Shown: one piece after another, positions 25,180-32,099 of the stretch
Position numbering within the stretch: the first letter of the stretch is position 1
Layout: each line of letters begins with the position of its first letter
Source: Mycolicibacterium tusciae
Lineage (GTDB): Bacteria > Actinomycetota > Actinomycetes > Mycobacteriales > Mycobacteriaceae
Direction of reading: 5' to 3'
Assembly (NCBI RefSeq): GCF_002086795.1
Contig: NZ_MVIM01000010.1
Coordinates: 1-64,000, forward strand
Length of the DNA stretch: 64,000 nt
Translations under genes and position numbers: made by a program
Notes under the pieces: model-generated
Seen by the model: the letters and a program-made list of their open reading frames with translations, nothing else
What the model was told of the DNA's origin: nothing
Databases searched by the model: none

Positions 25180-26537
25180 GCGCCGGTGTCAAGCCTCCTA
25201 CCGGTAGCTCGGGCCCACTCCTGTGGGCCGCCGTCAAGTACGGCGAGGCCGCGGTGCCCCGCTCGACGTAGCAAGCTGGCCGCGCCCATCGCACGCTCGC
25301 CGTGGCCGCACATCACCACCGTCGGCTCATTCGGAATGTCGCCGGCGCGCTGGGAAATATCACCTAGCTCGACGTGCATAGCGCCGGGCACATGGCCGGC
25401 GAGGAACTCCGAACGCTGTCGGATGTCAAGCACGCGGAGTCCGCCGAGGCCTTCGGCTCCGGTCAGGGCGATGCTGGCGGTAGCGTGGCCCGCCGCGGTC
25501 CAGGCATCCATTCCGCCGTCGAGCTCGCCGACGATGTTGTCGTATCCGATTTTTGCGGCCTGCCAGGCTATTTCCGCGATTTCCTGGTCATGGTCACGAA
25601 CGATGATGAGAGGCCGGTCTGCTGGTGCGAGCCAGCCCAACCAGCTGGCGAACACTGGCCTCAACGGGTTGGAAATCGCACCGGGCACATGCGTGGCGGC
25701 GAAATGCTCCAGGGGCCGGGCATCGACGATCACCGCGTCGTCGTCCAAATGCACCTGCACTGCAGCGGCGCTCAACGGCGGTACCACGGGATCGCTGTCG
25801 AGTAGCGCGGGGCCGATCCGGTTGATCTCGCCGAGTCGGCGGAAGTAGGGCGGGTAGCTGCCCAGCGAGCTGAGCAGCGCTGAGACGAACGTGCTTTCGT
25901 CTGGCGCTCGCAGCAACGAGTTGGTGTCGAGTTCGTGGGCGATGGTGCTGATGCGCTCCGCGCCCGGTGGCGCCGAGCAGAACGAACCGGCACCGTGGGT
26001 CGGCCACACCTGGACCTCGCCGGGCAGGGTCGCCAACCGGCGCAGCGAGGCGTACTGCGCGCGGGCGAGTTCCTCGGTGCGTTCATCGGAGACAAGGTCG
26101 GTGCGCGCGGCAGAGCCTACGATCAGCGAGCCGCCGGTGAACACGCCCACCTCGCGCTCGCCGTCGAGAAGCAGAAAGGCGAGGTGCTCGTGGGTGTGGC
26201 CGGGTGTGAACAGTGCCCGTAGCCGCAACCCGCCGAGGTCGACCTCGTCGCCGTCGCGCAGGCCCGCGTGGGTGAACTCGCGGAGACCGGCCGCCGATGC
26301 GAGCACCTTCGCGTCGCCAGTTGCACCGAGTTGATGTGCACCGGAGAGAAAATCGGCATGCAGATGGGTGTCGGCGGCGAACGCGATCGTCAACCCACGC
26401 TTGGCGGCGGCCTCGTACACACTGCGCAGGTCGCGGCTGACATCCACCACCAACGCGCGTCCGTCTCCGAGGTCGACGAGATAGGCCGAGTTGCCCAACC
26501 CCTCGTCGACCAGTGCAACCAGGTCGATTCCGGACAC
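25176..26537 (-). CDS. MBL-fold hydrolase with two rhodanese domains, persulfide-dioxygenase-like
   Basis: A 453-residue fusion. The N-terminal metallo-beta-lactamase domain (about 1-230) has the ETHE1/persulfide-dioxygenase type metal motif THLHADFLSGAH and a second metal His in GHTHEHLAF. Two rhodanese domains follow (about 255-345 and 355-450). The first lacks an active-site Cys (VRDHDQE replaces the loop) and is probably structural; the second keeps it in MCGHGERA. Such fusions, like CstB, oxidise persulfides to sulfite or thiosulfate and move sulfane sulfur. It lies 3 bases after the DUF4395 gene in the sulfide operon. An intact rhodanese plus MBL site suggests an active enzyme. Confidence 0.85.
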   Translation of the reverse strand: MSGIDLVALVDEGLGNSAYLVDLGDGRALVVDVSRDLRSVYEAAAKRGLTIAFAADTHLHADFLSGAHQLGATGDAKVLASAAGLREFTHAGLRDGDEVDLGGLRLRALFTPGHTHEHLAFLLLDGEREVGVFTGGSLIVGSAARTDLVSDERTEELARAQYASLRRLATLPGEVQVWPTHGAGSFCSAPPGAERISTIAHELDTNSLLRAPDESTFVSALLSSLGSYPPYFRRLGEINRIGPALLDSDPVVPPLSAAAVQVHLDDDAVIVDARPLEHFAATHVPGAISNPLRPVFASWLGWLAPADRPLIIVRDHDQEIAEIAWQAAKIGYDNIVGELDGGMDAWTAAGHATASIALTGAEGLGGLRVLDIRQRSEFLAGHVPGAMHVELGDISQRAGDIPNEPTVVMCGHGERAMGAASLLRRAGHRGLAVLDGGPQEWARATGRRLDTGA

Positions 26538-26540
26538 CCC

Positions 26541-27035
26541 TTAGACCCCTTCGGTGATCGCTGGCTTGATCCGTCGGCCGGCGACACTGTTGTAGATGAA
26601 CGACGGGATGCAGAAATTCGTGGTGCTGGCCAAGGCGGCCACCAGAATCAGCGGCACGCCGAGGGCGAAACCCGCGATGTCTGCCCCGACGTGGAACGCC
26701 CAGCCCGTGGCAGCCAGCCACACCGTCGCGACGATGAAGACGAAGTGGCGCTGCGGCCCGGAGTGTGGCATCGGTCGGGTGCCCGTCACGTATCGAAATC
26801 CGTAGTTGTACAAAAGATCGAACGGATGGAACGGGAGGACAATCCCGACGGACGTGATCGCAGCGAGTGTCCACAACACGGCGGGTGACGCCATGGCCAC
26901 GCCGACAAGTGTGACCAGCATGCCGATGGTGTATGTCCAGCGCATCCACGGGGCGAGTTCCTCGAGCGCCTCATCGTCGAGGCCGCAAAAGCCTTGAGCC
27001 TCAAGGCGCCGACGAACTGTGGGATCAACGGTCAT
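26541..27035 (-). CDS. DUF4395-family integral membrane protein
   Basis: A 164-residue protein with about four hydrophobic helices (from residue 34 on) and a cytoplasmic N-terminus containing GFCGLDDE. The segment LPFHPFDLLYNYGFRYVTG with its conserved His-Pro-Phe is characteristic of DUF4395 members, which are often found beside thiosulfate sulfurtransferases and sulfide-oxidising genes. The function is unknown. It sits in the sulfide operon between the methyltransferase (18 bases) and the MBL-rhodanese gene (3 bases), so a membrane step in sulfur handling is plausible. Cys residues occur in the N-terminus and in the loop TNFCIPSF. Confidence 0.75.
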   Translation of the reverse strand: MTVDPTVRRRLEAQGFCGLDDEALEELAPWMRWTYTIGMLVTLVGVAMASPAVLWTLAAITSVGIVLPFHPFDLLYNYGFRYVTGTRPMPHSGPQRHFVFIVATVWLAATGWAFHVGADIAGFALGVPLILVAALASTTNFCIPSFIYNSVAGRRIKPAITEGV

Positions 27036-27053
27036 TGTGATGGTCCTGTCTCG

Positions 27054-27824
27054 CTATGCCGGTCGAGGAGTAGCGGTGGGTGCCGTGCGATCGCCACGCC
27101 GGTGAAGGCCTGGGATGAGCATTGGAACGCGGTTGCGGTACTGGCGGTATTGATCGCCCAGCGCCGTGTTCAGGTCGCACTCTTCGAGCTGCAATGCGAT
27201 CAGGATGTAACCCGTTGTCACCGCGGCGAACAGTAGGTGTCCCGCTGTCATCGTCGGTGTTGCCCAGAACGCGATGATGAAGCCCAACATCAGCGGATGG
27301 CGCACCACGCGGTAGAGCATCGTCGTGCGAAATTCGAGGTCGGTATACGGCTTTGCGCGCGCGGCGAGATAGACCTGCCGTAATCCGAAGAGGTCGAAGT
27401 GGTTGATCATGAATGTGCCGAACAAGACGGTGGCCCAACCCAACCCGAACAGCATCCAGAGAGCGATCCGTCCGGGCTGCCATGTCACATCCCAGACAAC
27501 CGTCGGCATCGTGCGCCACTGCCAGTAGAGGAGGAAGAGCGCCAGGCTCGACAGGAGTACGTAGGTGCTGCGCTCAATGGTGTTGGGTACGAATCGCGTC
27601 CACCACCGTTTGAAGGCGGGCCGCGCCATCACACTGTGCTGGACGGCGAAGACGCCGAGCAGCAGAACATTGACGACGATCGCTTCCGCGATTCCGGCCT
27701 CGACGCCGTTGTCGATGCTGCGGGGCACGATCAGATTTCCCACAAAGCCAATCGCATAGAGAAACGCCGCCAGGAACACGACATAGCACACGGCTCCATA
27801 GCCGATTGTGAGCAAGCGGGTCAT
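27054..27824 (-). CDS. MddA-like membrane thiol S-methyltransferase (NnrU/ICMT family)
   Basis: A 256-residue protein with about six membrane helices. The C-terminal part has the isoprenylcysteine-methyltransferase-like SAM region: YRVVRHPLMLGFIIAFW, then LEECDL and YRQYRNRVPMLIPG. This matches the MddA group that methylates methanethiol to dimethyl sulfide, and related enzymes that methylate sulfide. A perfect AGGAGG site precedes the ATG, which lies 10 bases after the regulator stop. In the context of a persulfide dioxygenase and rhodaneses, methylation of H2S or methanethiol as detoxification is the best guess; substrate specificity is not provable by eye. Confidence 0.75.
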   Translation of the reverse strand: MTRLLTIGYGAVCYVVFLAAFLYAIGFVGNLIVPRSIDNGVEAGIAEAIVVNVLLLGVFAVQHSVMARPAFKRWWTRFVPNTIERSTYVLLSSLALFLLYWQWRTMPTVVWDVTWQPGRIALWMLFGLGWATVLFGTFMINHFDLFGLRQVYLAARAKPYTDLEFRTTMLYRVVRHPLMLGFIIAFWATPTMTAGHLLFAAVTTGYILIALQLEECDLNTALGDQYRQYRNRVPMLIPGLHRRGDRTAPTATPRPA

Positions 27825-27834
27825 GTTTGTCCTC

Positions 27835-28515
27835 CTATGACGCGGTGCGGACCGGTCGGCCCGCCAGCCACCATTCCGGGTACCCCTCGGAAAGTCGTTG
27901 TGCAGTACGTCCATTGGCCTGAAGCAGGGCCACTGCCTCGTCGGCGTACACGCAGTAGGGCCCTCGGCAGTACGCGATGTACTCCTTGTCGAGGGGGAGT
28001 TCGCCGAGCCGCGAGGAGATATCGGCGACCGGGATGGATCGTGCGCCGGCGATGTGCCCCGCCGAGTACTCCTGCGTGGGACGCACATCCAACAACACGA
28101 TGTTGTCGTCCTCCATGCGACGCTCTAGTTCTTCAGGCGTCACGGGTTCGAAGCCGTCGCGATCACCGAGGAAGTCACGTACGACCCGGTCCACCTCGGC
28201 GAGGTGTTGTTCGGCGGTGTGCCGCAGCGCGAGGACCAGACTCACGACCTCCGGTCCAGCCAGTCGATAATGCACGTACAACCCGTCGCGGCGAGCAACT
28301 AGAAGCTGAGCCTGCCGCAGCTGCTGTAGGTGACGCGAGGTGTTGGCGACCGACAGGCCGACCTCAGCGGCGAGTGATTCAACCGTTCGCTCGCTCTGGG
28401 CGAGCACTTCCAGGATTTCCAATCGATGCGGGTTTGCCATCGCCTTCCCGATGCGAGCGAACTCACCGTAAAGGCGGTCCTTGAAGTCGCGTTTGGCGAC
28501 GATTGCCTTAGTCAC
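27835..28515 (-). CDS. ArsR-family repressor fused to a rhodanese domain
   Basis: A 226-residue fusion. Residues 12-105 form an ArsR winged helix (recognition segment LSVANTSRHLQQLRQAQL). Residues about 120-222 form a rhodanese domain with the active loop YCRGPYCVYAD. The ArsR part contains no cysteine at all; the only Cys residues are the two in the rhodanese loop, so sensing of sulfide or persulfide should occur there and not through the dithiol used by SqrR/BigR. It is the first gene of a five-gene minus-strand operon. The GTG start sits directly at the end of a perfect palindrome that covers its promoter, predicting leaderless, autorepressed transcription. Confidence 0.9.
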   Translation of the reverse strand: MTKAIVAKRDFKDRLYGEFARIGKAMANPHRLEILEVLAQSERTVESLAAEVGLSVANTSRHLQQLRQAQLLVARRDGLYVHYRLAGPEVVSLVLALRHTAEQHLAEVDRVVRDFLGDRDGFEPVTPEELERRMEDDNIVLLDVRPTQEYSAGHIAGARSIPVADISSRLGELPLDKEYIAYCRGPYCVYADEAVALLQANGRTAQRLSEGYPEWWLAGRPVRTAS

Positions 28516-28540
28516 TTATTCAAGGTAATCCTTGAATAAG
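28515..28540 (-). promoter_or_regulatory. Operator and promoter of the ArsR-rhodanese sulfide operon
   Basis: A perfect inverted repeat: CTTATTCAAGG (28515-28525), spacer TAAT, CCTTGAATAAG (28530-28540). On the minus strand TTGCAT (28550-28545), a 17-base spacer and TACCTT (28527-28522) form a promoter, and 6 bases later comes the GTG start. The palindrome thus covers the region from -10 to the start codon, ideal for repression. ATTCAA/TTGAAT half-sites are typical of ArsR-family operators. Confidence 0.85.
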
Positions 28541-28576
28541 CTGGATGCAAGGCCCAATGCGTGGCAAGCTAGCGGA

Positions 28577-29059
28577 ATGCCGACAGCTCAGCACGGCCAG
28601 GCAAGCATCGATATTGCTGCTCCGCCAGAAGTCGTATATGACCTCATCGCCGATGTGACCCGCATGGGCGAGTGGAGTTCAGAGTGTTACCGGTGCGAGT
28701 GGTTGGACGGCGTCACCGCAGCCGCTCCAGGAACGCGGTTTCGTGGATTCAACCGCCACGGCCGTTACCGGTGGGAACGAACCGCGGTGATCGACATCGC
28801 CGCTCGTGGCCGAAAGTTCGCGTTCACCACAGTCAATGACCGCAACGGCCGCCACGAAACGCGATGGGAGTACTCGCTGGAGCCTTCGCCATCCGGGACG
28901 TTGCTTACCGAATCCTTCCAATTCTTATGGTGCTCGTTGTCGAACAGGGCGGCTGAGATGTTCGTCCCACGTGGCCGCCAGGTGAATCGAGGCATCGAGG
29001 AAACGCTTCGACGAATCAAGCACGCCGCCGAGACGATCCCCGAAATCGGCCCCGCCTAG
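28577..29059 (+). CDS. SRPBCC-family (START-like) protein
   Basis: A 160-residue single-domain protein of the polyketide-cyclase/START-like lipid-binding fold: QASIDIAAPPEVVYDLIAD opens the first strand and helix, and the long C-terminal helix ends with IEETLRRIKHAAE. There is no signal peptide. It is divergent from the ArsR-rhodanese gene, whose operator lies about 35 bases upstream of this ATG, so co-regulation is possible but not shown. The chosen ATG fits the domain start; an upstream in-frame ATG at 28532 lies inside the operator and is unlikely. The ligand is unknown. Confidence 0.8.
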   Translation: MPTAQHGQASIDIAAPPEVVYDLIADVTRMGEWSSECYRCEWLDGVTAAAPGTRFRGFNRHGRYRWERTAVIDIAARGRKFAFTTVNDRNGRHETRWEYSLEPSPSGTLLTESFQFLWCSLSNRAAEMFVPRGRQVNRGIEETLRRIKHAAETIPEIGPA

Positions 29060-29075
29060 CTTTCTCGCTGATTCT

Positions 29076-29717
29076 TCAGACGCGTCGGGCGGTTCCGAGT
29101 AGGTGGGTCTTCTTGGGATCGAGGGCCGACACGCTGAAGTCGAAACGTTCGACTCGCTCGACATGAAAGCCGCCGTCTTCGAGCGCGGCCCCGGTCTCGC
29201 GACCTAGATGGCAGCCGCCAGAGATCGTCGGCCATACCGTCGCATCAGCGGTCCGTTGCAGGGCTCTGCGAAGCGAATGCTGCGACGCGACATGCTCATT
29301 GAAGCGAAGTTCGCCGCCGGGGCGGACAACACGGTGAAGTTCCGCGACGGCCATGGCCAAGTCGTTGACCGAGCAGAGCACCAACGATGTGACGGCAGCA
29401 TCCACACTGGCATCGCCAAGCGGCAGGTCTTCGGCGACCGCATCACCCACCGATACCGCAACCGGGGCATTCTCGGCCGCCTGATCCGCCAGTGTGCGCA
29501 GAAAGGGTTCCGGCTCGAAGGCGCTGACTGCCGTCACCGTGCTGGGGTAGTGGCCGAAGTTCAGCCCGTTGCCCGCGCCGATCTCGACAACCTTGCCGGC
29601 GAGTCCCACCAGCATTCGCCGTCGTTGATCTGCCAGCCCCTTCGACTCCGCGGCTTCCGCCTGCTTCGCATACAGGCGCGCACATAGCGGATGACTAACA
29701 GTTGCCTGGCGGCTCAT
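29076..29717 (-). CDS. Class I SAM-dependent methyltransferase
   Basis: A 213-residue methyltransferase of the UbiE/Methyltransf_11 type: SAM motif I VVEIGAGNGLNFGHYP, the acidic position FEPEP, and VVRPGGELRFNEH after the central strand. The ATG overlaps the stop of a 31-codon upstream ORF (ATGA), which has a strong ribosome site, so translation is probably coupled; an in-frame longer start at 29762 lies within that small ORF. The unit is divergent from a TetR regulator with a palindrome between them. Substrate unknown; phospholipid- or quinone-like small molecules are common in the family. Confidence 0.82.
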   Translation of the reverse strand: MSRQATVSHPLCARLYAKQAEAAESKGLADQRRRMLVGLAGKVVEIGAGNGLNFGHYPSTVTAVSAFEPEPFLRTLADQAAENAPVAVSVGDAVAEDLPLGDASVDAAVTSLVLCSVNDLAMAVAELHRVVRPGGELRFNEHVASQHSLRRALQRTADATVWPTISGGCHLGRETGAALEDGGFHVERVERFDFSVSALDPKKTHLLGTARRV

Positions 29718-29809
29718 TGCTGCGGCGGCGGAGGTTCGGGCAGCGGACACGAGCGCTGCCACGGCAGCCTCGCTGCGAGCTGCAATATCAGGGCCTTCAG
29801 TTTGTACAT
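29714..29809 (-). CDS. Small 31-residue protein translated ahead of the methyltransferase
   Basis: An ORF beginning MYKLKALILQLAARLPWQ and ending in a Pro/Gln-rich tail (PEPPPPQQ). It has an optimal AGGAGG site 6 bases before its ATG, the best ribosome site in this unit, and its TGA overlaps the methyltransferase ATG as ATGA. The first 18 residues could form an amphipathic helix with Lys and Arg. It may be a real small membrane-associated protein or only a device for coupled translation. No family recognised. Confidence 0.55.
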   Translation of the reverse strand: MYKLKALILQLAARLPWQRSCPLPEPPPPQQ

Positions 29810-29846
29810 GGGGAACCTCCTGGTCACTCGAAAGCTATCACAACGC

Positions 29847-29868
29847 ACGTTATGATGATAGATAACGT
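29847..29868 (+). promoter_or_regulatory. TetR operator and leaderless tetR promoter
   Basis: Inverted repeat ACGTTAT (29847-29853), 8-base spacer, ATAACGT (29862-29868), between divergent genes. The right arm runs into TATGAT (29868-29873), a -10 hexamer exactly 6 bases before the tetR GTG at 29880. Binding should repress tetR and the small-ORF/methyltransferase unit. Confidence 0.7.
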
Positions 29869-29879
29869 ATGATTGGTCC

Positions 29880-30488
29880 GTGGTGACCACATCGACGCCT
29901 GATCGCCTGATGGATGCCGCGTTGAAGCTGTTCGCCGACAACGGCTACAAGGCGACGACGGTCGGCGCTATCGAGAGCGCCGCCGGCCTGGCTCCTCGTT
30001 CCGGCGCCCTTTACCAGCATTTCAAGGGCAAGCAGCAGCTTCTCGAGGCCGCGGTGGACCGCCAGCTAGCCGAGATGGACGAACTCGCACACGCCATCGC
30101 GATGTTCCCGCTGGGAAACCTGCGCGCGGAGTTCACCATGCTCGCTCGGTGGAATCTCGCCTCGCTGGAACGTCGGTCAGCATTGACGTTGTTTGTTCGG
30201 CGTGAGGGCGACATGCTTCCGAAACGCCTGCGCACCAAGCTCTATGACCGACTCGTCGCTCGACCATACGCGGTGATCGTGGCGTGGTTGGGAGATCGGT
30301 TTCGGGAGGCCGGAGTTGATCCACCCGACGTGGATGCGCTGGCGCTGATACTCATCGAGTCGATGGGCGCATATCGGGACCTCAACCGGGTCTTCGGCCA
30401 AGTTCCCGCCGGAGTCGATGATGAGCGCTTCATCGCCGCTTGGGTTGAAGCCGCGCTCGCGGTCGCCCACCGATACGGCCTCAGCTGA
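29880..30488 (+). CDS. TetR-family transcriptional regulator
   Basis: A 202-residue regulator with an N-terminal helix-turn-helix (about 8-55) ending in SGALYQHFKGKQQLLEAAVD and a C-terminal TetR ligand domain. The GTG has no ribosome site; a TATGAT -10 lies 6 bases before it, predicting leaderless translation (a second GTG follows directly). The divergent methyltransferase unit and a 7-bp-arm palindrome between the starts make that unit its likely target. The effector is unknown. Confidence 0.88.
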   Translation: MVTTSTPDRLMDAALKLFADNGYKATTVGAIESAAGLAPRSGALYQHFKGKQQLLEAAVDRQLAEMDELAHAIAMFPLGNLRAEFTMLARWNLASLERRSALTLFVRREGDMLPKRLRTKLYDRLVARPYAVIVAWLGDRFREAGVDPPDVDALALILIESMGAYRDLNRVFGQVPAGVDDERFIAAWVEAALAVAHRYGLS

Positions 30489-30534
30489 GTACCGGCCGGC
30501 CGGTGCCCTGATACCGAGACATTGCGACGGCGAT

Positions 30535-30558
30535 AACGGTAAGCGTAGACTTACCGTT
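30535..30558 (+). promoter_or_regulatory. ArsR operator upstream of the ArsR-SRPBCC-isomerase operon
   Basis: A perfect inverted repeat AACGGTAAG (30535-30543), spacer CGTAGA, CTTACCGTT (30550-30558), ending one base before the arsR GTG. TAGACT (30546-30551) in its centre is a plausible -10 for a leaderless transcript, so repressor binding would block the promoter. Confidence 0.75.
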
Positions 30559-30559
30559 C

Positions 30560-30877
30560 GTGGTCACTTACCAAGCTGTCGATGCGTGGGTGGCTCTAGC
30601 TGACGGCACGCGACGGGCGATCGTCGAGTGCCTGGCCGATGGCCCATTGGCGGTTGGTGAGTTGGCCCGCCAGCTGCCGGTGAGCCGACCCGCTGTGTCA
30701 CAACATCTGAAGGTGCTCAAGTCGGCTGGACTGGTACGGGACCGGGCTGCAGGAACTCGTCGCGTTTACCAACTCGATATGGGCGGCATCGAGGCCTTGC
30801 GGGCGGACCTCGACCAATTCTGGGCGAAGGCCCTTGGCAACTTCAAGCAAATCGCCGATCAAGGAGAAGGAAAATAG
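30560..30877 (+). CDS. ArsR-family winged-helix regulator
   Basis: A 105-residue single-domain ArsR repressor. The helix-turn-helix is RQLPVSRPAVSQHLKVLKSAGL, followed by the wing RAAGTRRVYQLD. Cysteines are sparse and no CxC metal site is present, so metal sensing is unlikely. It resembles the ArsR partners of AHSA1/SRPBCC genes, which form small autoregulated operons. The GTG start is leaderless or nearly so; the palindrome just upstream is its likely operator. The SRPBCC gene follows after 1 base. Confidence 0.88.
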   Translation: MVTYQAVDAWVALADGTRRAIVECLADGPLAVGELARQLPVSRPAVSQHLKVLKSAGLVRDRAAGTRRVYQLDMGGIEALRADLDQFWAKALGNFKQIADQGEGK

Positions 30878-30878
30878 A

Positions 30879-31370
30879 ATGAGCTCATCGCACGTCGAAC
30901 CGATACGGCATGAAGTCGTCGTCAACGCCCCGATCGAGCGCGCATTCGCGTTGTTTATCAACAAGTTTGACGCCATCAAGCCCCGTGAGCACAACCTACT
31001 CTCGGTCCCTATTGCCGAAACCGTATTCGAACCCCGCGTGGGCGGGCACATTTATGACATCGGCGTCGACGGCAGCCGGTGCCAATGGGCACGAGTCCTC
31101 GCATATGAGCCGCCATCTCGTGTCATCTTCACGTGGGACATCAGCCCGGCCTGGCAGATCGAGAGCGATCTAACCAAGACCAGTGAGGTCGTAGTGCAGT
31201 TCATAGCCGAGTCGGAGGAGCGTACCCGCGTCGCACTGGAGCACCGCCACCTCGAACGCCACGGCACCGGGTGGCGCTCCGTCGCGGAGGGAGTCGACGG
31301 CGAAGCAGGGTGGCCGCTCTACCTGGCCCGCTACGCCGAGCAGGTGGGAACCGAGGTGACGTCGTCATGA
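30879..31370 (+). CDS. SRPBCC/AHSA1-like protein
   Basis: A 163-residue protein of the AHSA1 (activator of Hsp90 ATPase homologue)/START-like fold. The first strand RHEVVVNAPIERAFALF and the GGHIYDI, VIFTWDI and long terminal helix are typical. An AAGGAGAAGGA ribosome site precedes the ATG at the end of arsR. Proteins of this type encoded with ArsR regulators are common in actinobacteria and of unknown role, possibly binding hydrophobic ligands. The stop overlaps the next gene as ATGA. Confidence 0.85.
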   Translation: MSSSHVEPIRHEVVVNAPIERAFALFINKFDAIKPREHNLLSVPIAETVFEPRVGGHIYDIGVDGSRCQWARVLAYEPPSRVIFTWDISPAWQIESDLTKTSEVVVQFIAESEERTRVALEHRHLERHGTGWRSVAEGVDGEAGWPLYLARYAEQVGTEVTSS

Positions 31371-31996
31371 GTGCTGTAGACGAGAAGTCATTGATGGAGA
31401 TGGCCCGACAGGAACGGGCAGACCTCGCAGCTTTTCTCGCAACGTTAACGCCCGTGGAGTGGATGGCGCCCAGCCTGTGCGATAAATGGAGTGTCAAGGA
31501 TGTCGTCGCCCACATGGTGAGTTACGAGGACCTCGGCTTCGTCGGACTGATCAAGCGTTTTCTGAAAGGTCGGATCGTGCGCGCCAACGAGGTTGGTGTC
31601 GAGGAGTTTTCACCGATGACACCTGAGGACCTGCTGGGGTTTCTCAATAACCATCTGCAACCACGCGGGCTGACTGCTGGATTCGGTGGAATGATCGCAC
31701 TCGTTGACGGCACGATTCACCACCAGGACATCCGGCGTGCACTCGGTCGCCCGCGCGTCGTGCCCGTAGACCGATTGGAGCGGATTCTCCCGCTCGTGCC
31801 GAGCAATCCACGGCTCGGCGCAGGAAAACGCATACGAGGGCTGCGACTCCGGGCGACCGATGCCGATTGGACGCACGGCAGCGGACCAGAAGTGGTTGGT
31901 CCCGGTGAGGCTCTGCTGATGGCGATGACCGGCCGCCGCGTGGCCGTCGATGAACTCACCGGAGCTGGGCAGCCGACTCTGGCCGGACGCTTCTGA
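31367..31996 (+). CDS. Maleylpyruvate-isomerase-family mycothiol-dependent enzyme (DinB-like)
   Basis: A 209-residue protein of the TIGR03083 family. The N-terminal four-helix DinB-like domain contains LCDKWSVKDVVAHMVSYED with the His that usually ligates metal, and a second His cluster TIHHQDIRRALG. Such enzymes use mycothiol as cofactor in isomerisation, transfer or detoxification of electrophiles. It is the third gene of the arsR-SRPBCC operon, entered by an ATGA overlap. The specific reaction is unknown. Confidence 0.82.
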   Translation: MSAVDEKSLMEMARQERADLAAFLATLTPVEWMAPSLCDKWSVKDVVAHMVSYEDLGFVGLIKRFLKGRIVRANEVGVEEFSPMTPEDLLGFLNNHLQPRGLTAGFGGMIALVDGTIHHQDIRRALGRPRVVPVDRLERILPLVPSNPRLGAGKRIRGLRLRATDADWTHGSGPEVVGPGEALLMAMTGRRVAVDELTGAGQPTLAGRF

Positions 31997-32080
31997 GCGT
32001 TACGAGGGACAGCACTGCGCGAGGAATGATCGGCAATGCCGCTCCGCCGCAAGCCGCTCGCGGTAAAGTCGTCGGCCCGG

Positions 32081-32099
32081 GCCGCTTGGATCAAGCGGC
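32081..32099 (-). terminator. Hairpin at the end of the cysK2-MFS operon
   Basis: Perfect 8-bp arms GCCGCTTG (32081-32088) and CAAGCGGC (32092-32099) with a 3-base loop. It overlaps the MFS stop codon and lies between convergent genes. There is no clear U-run, so it may be an intrinsic terminator of the mycobacterial type without a tail. Confidence 0.45.
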
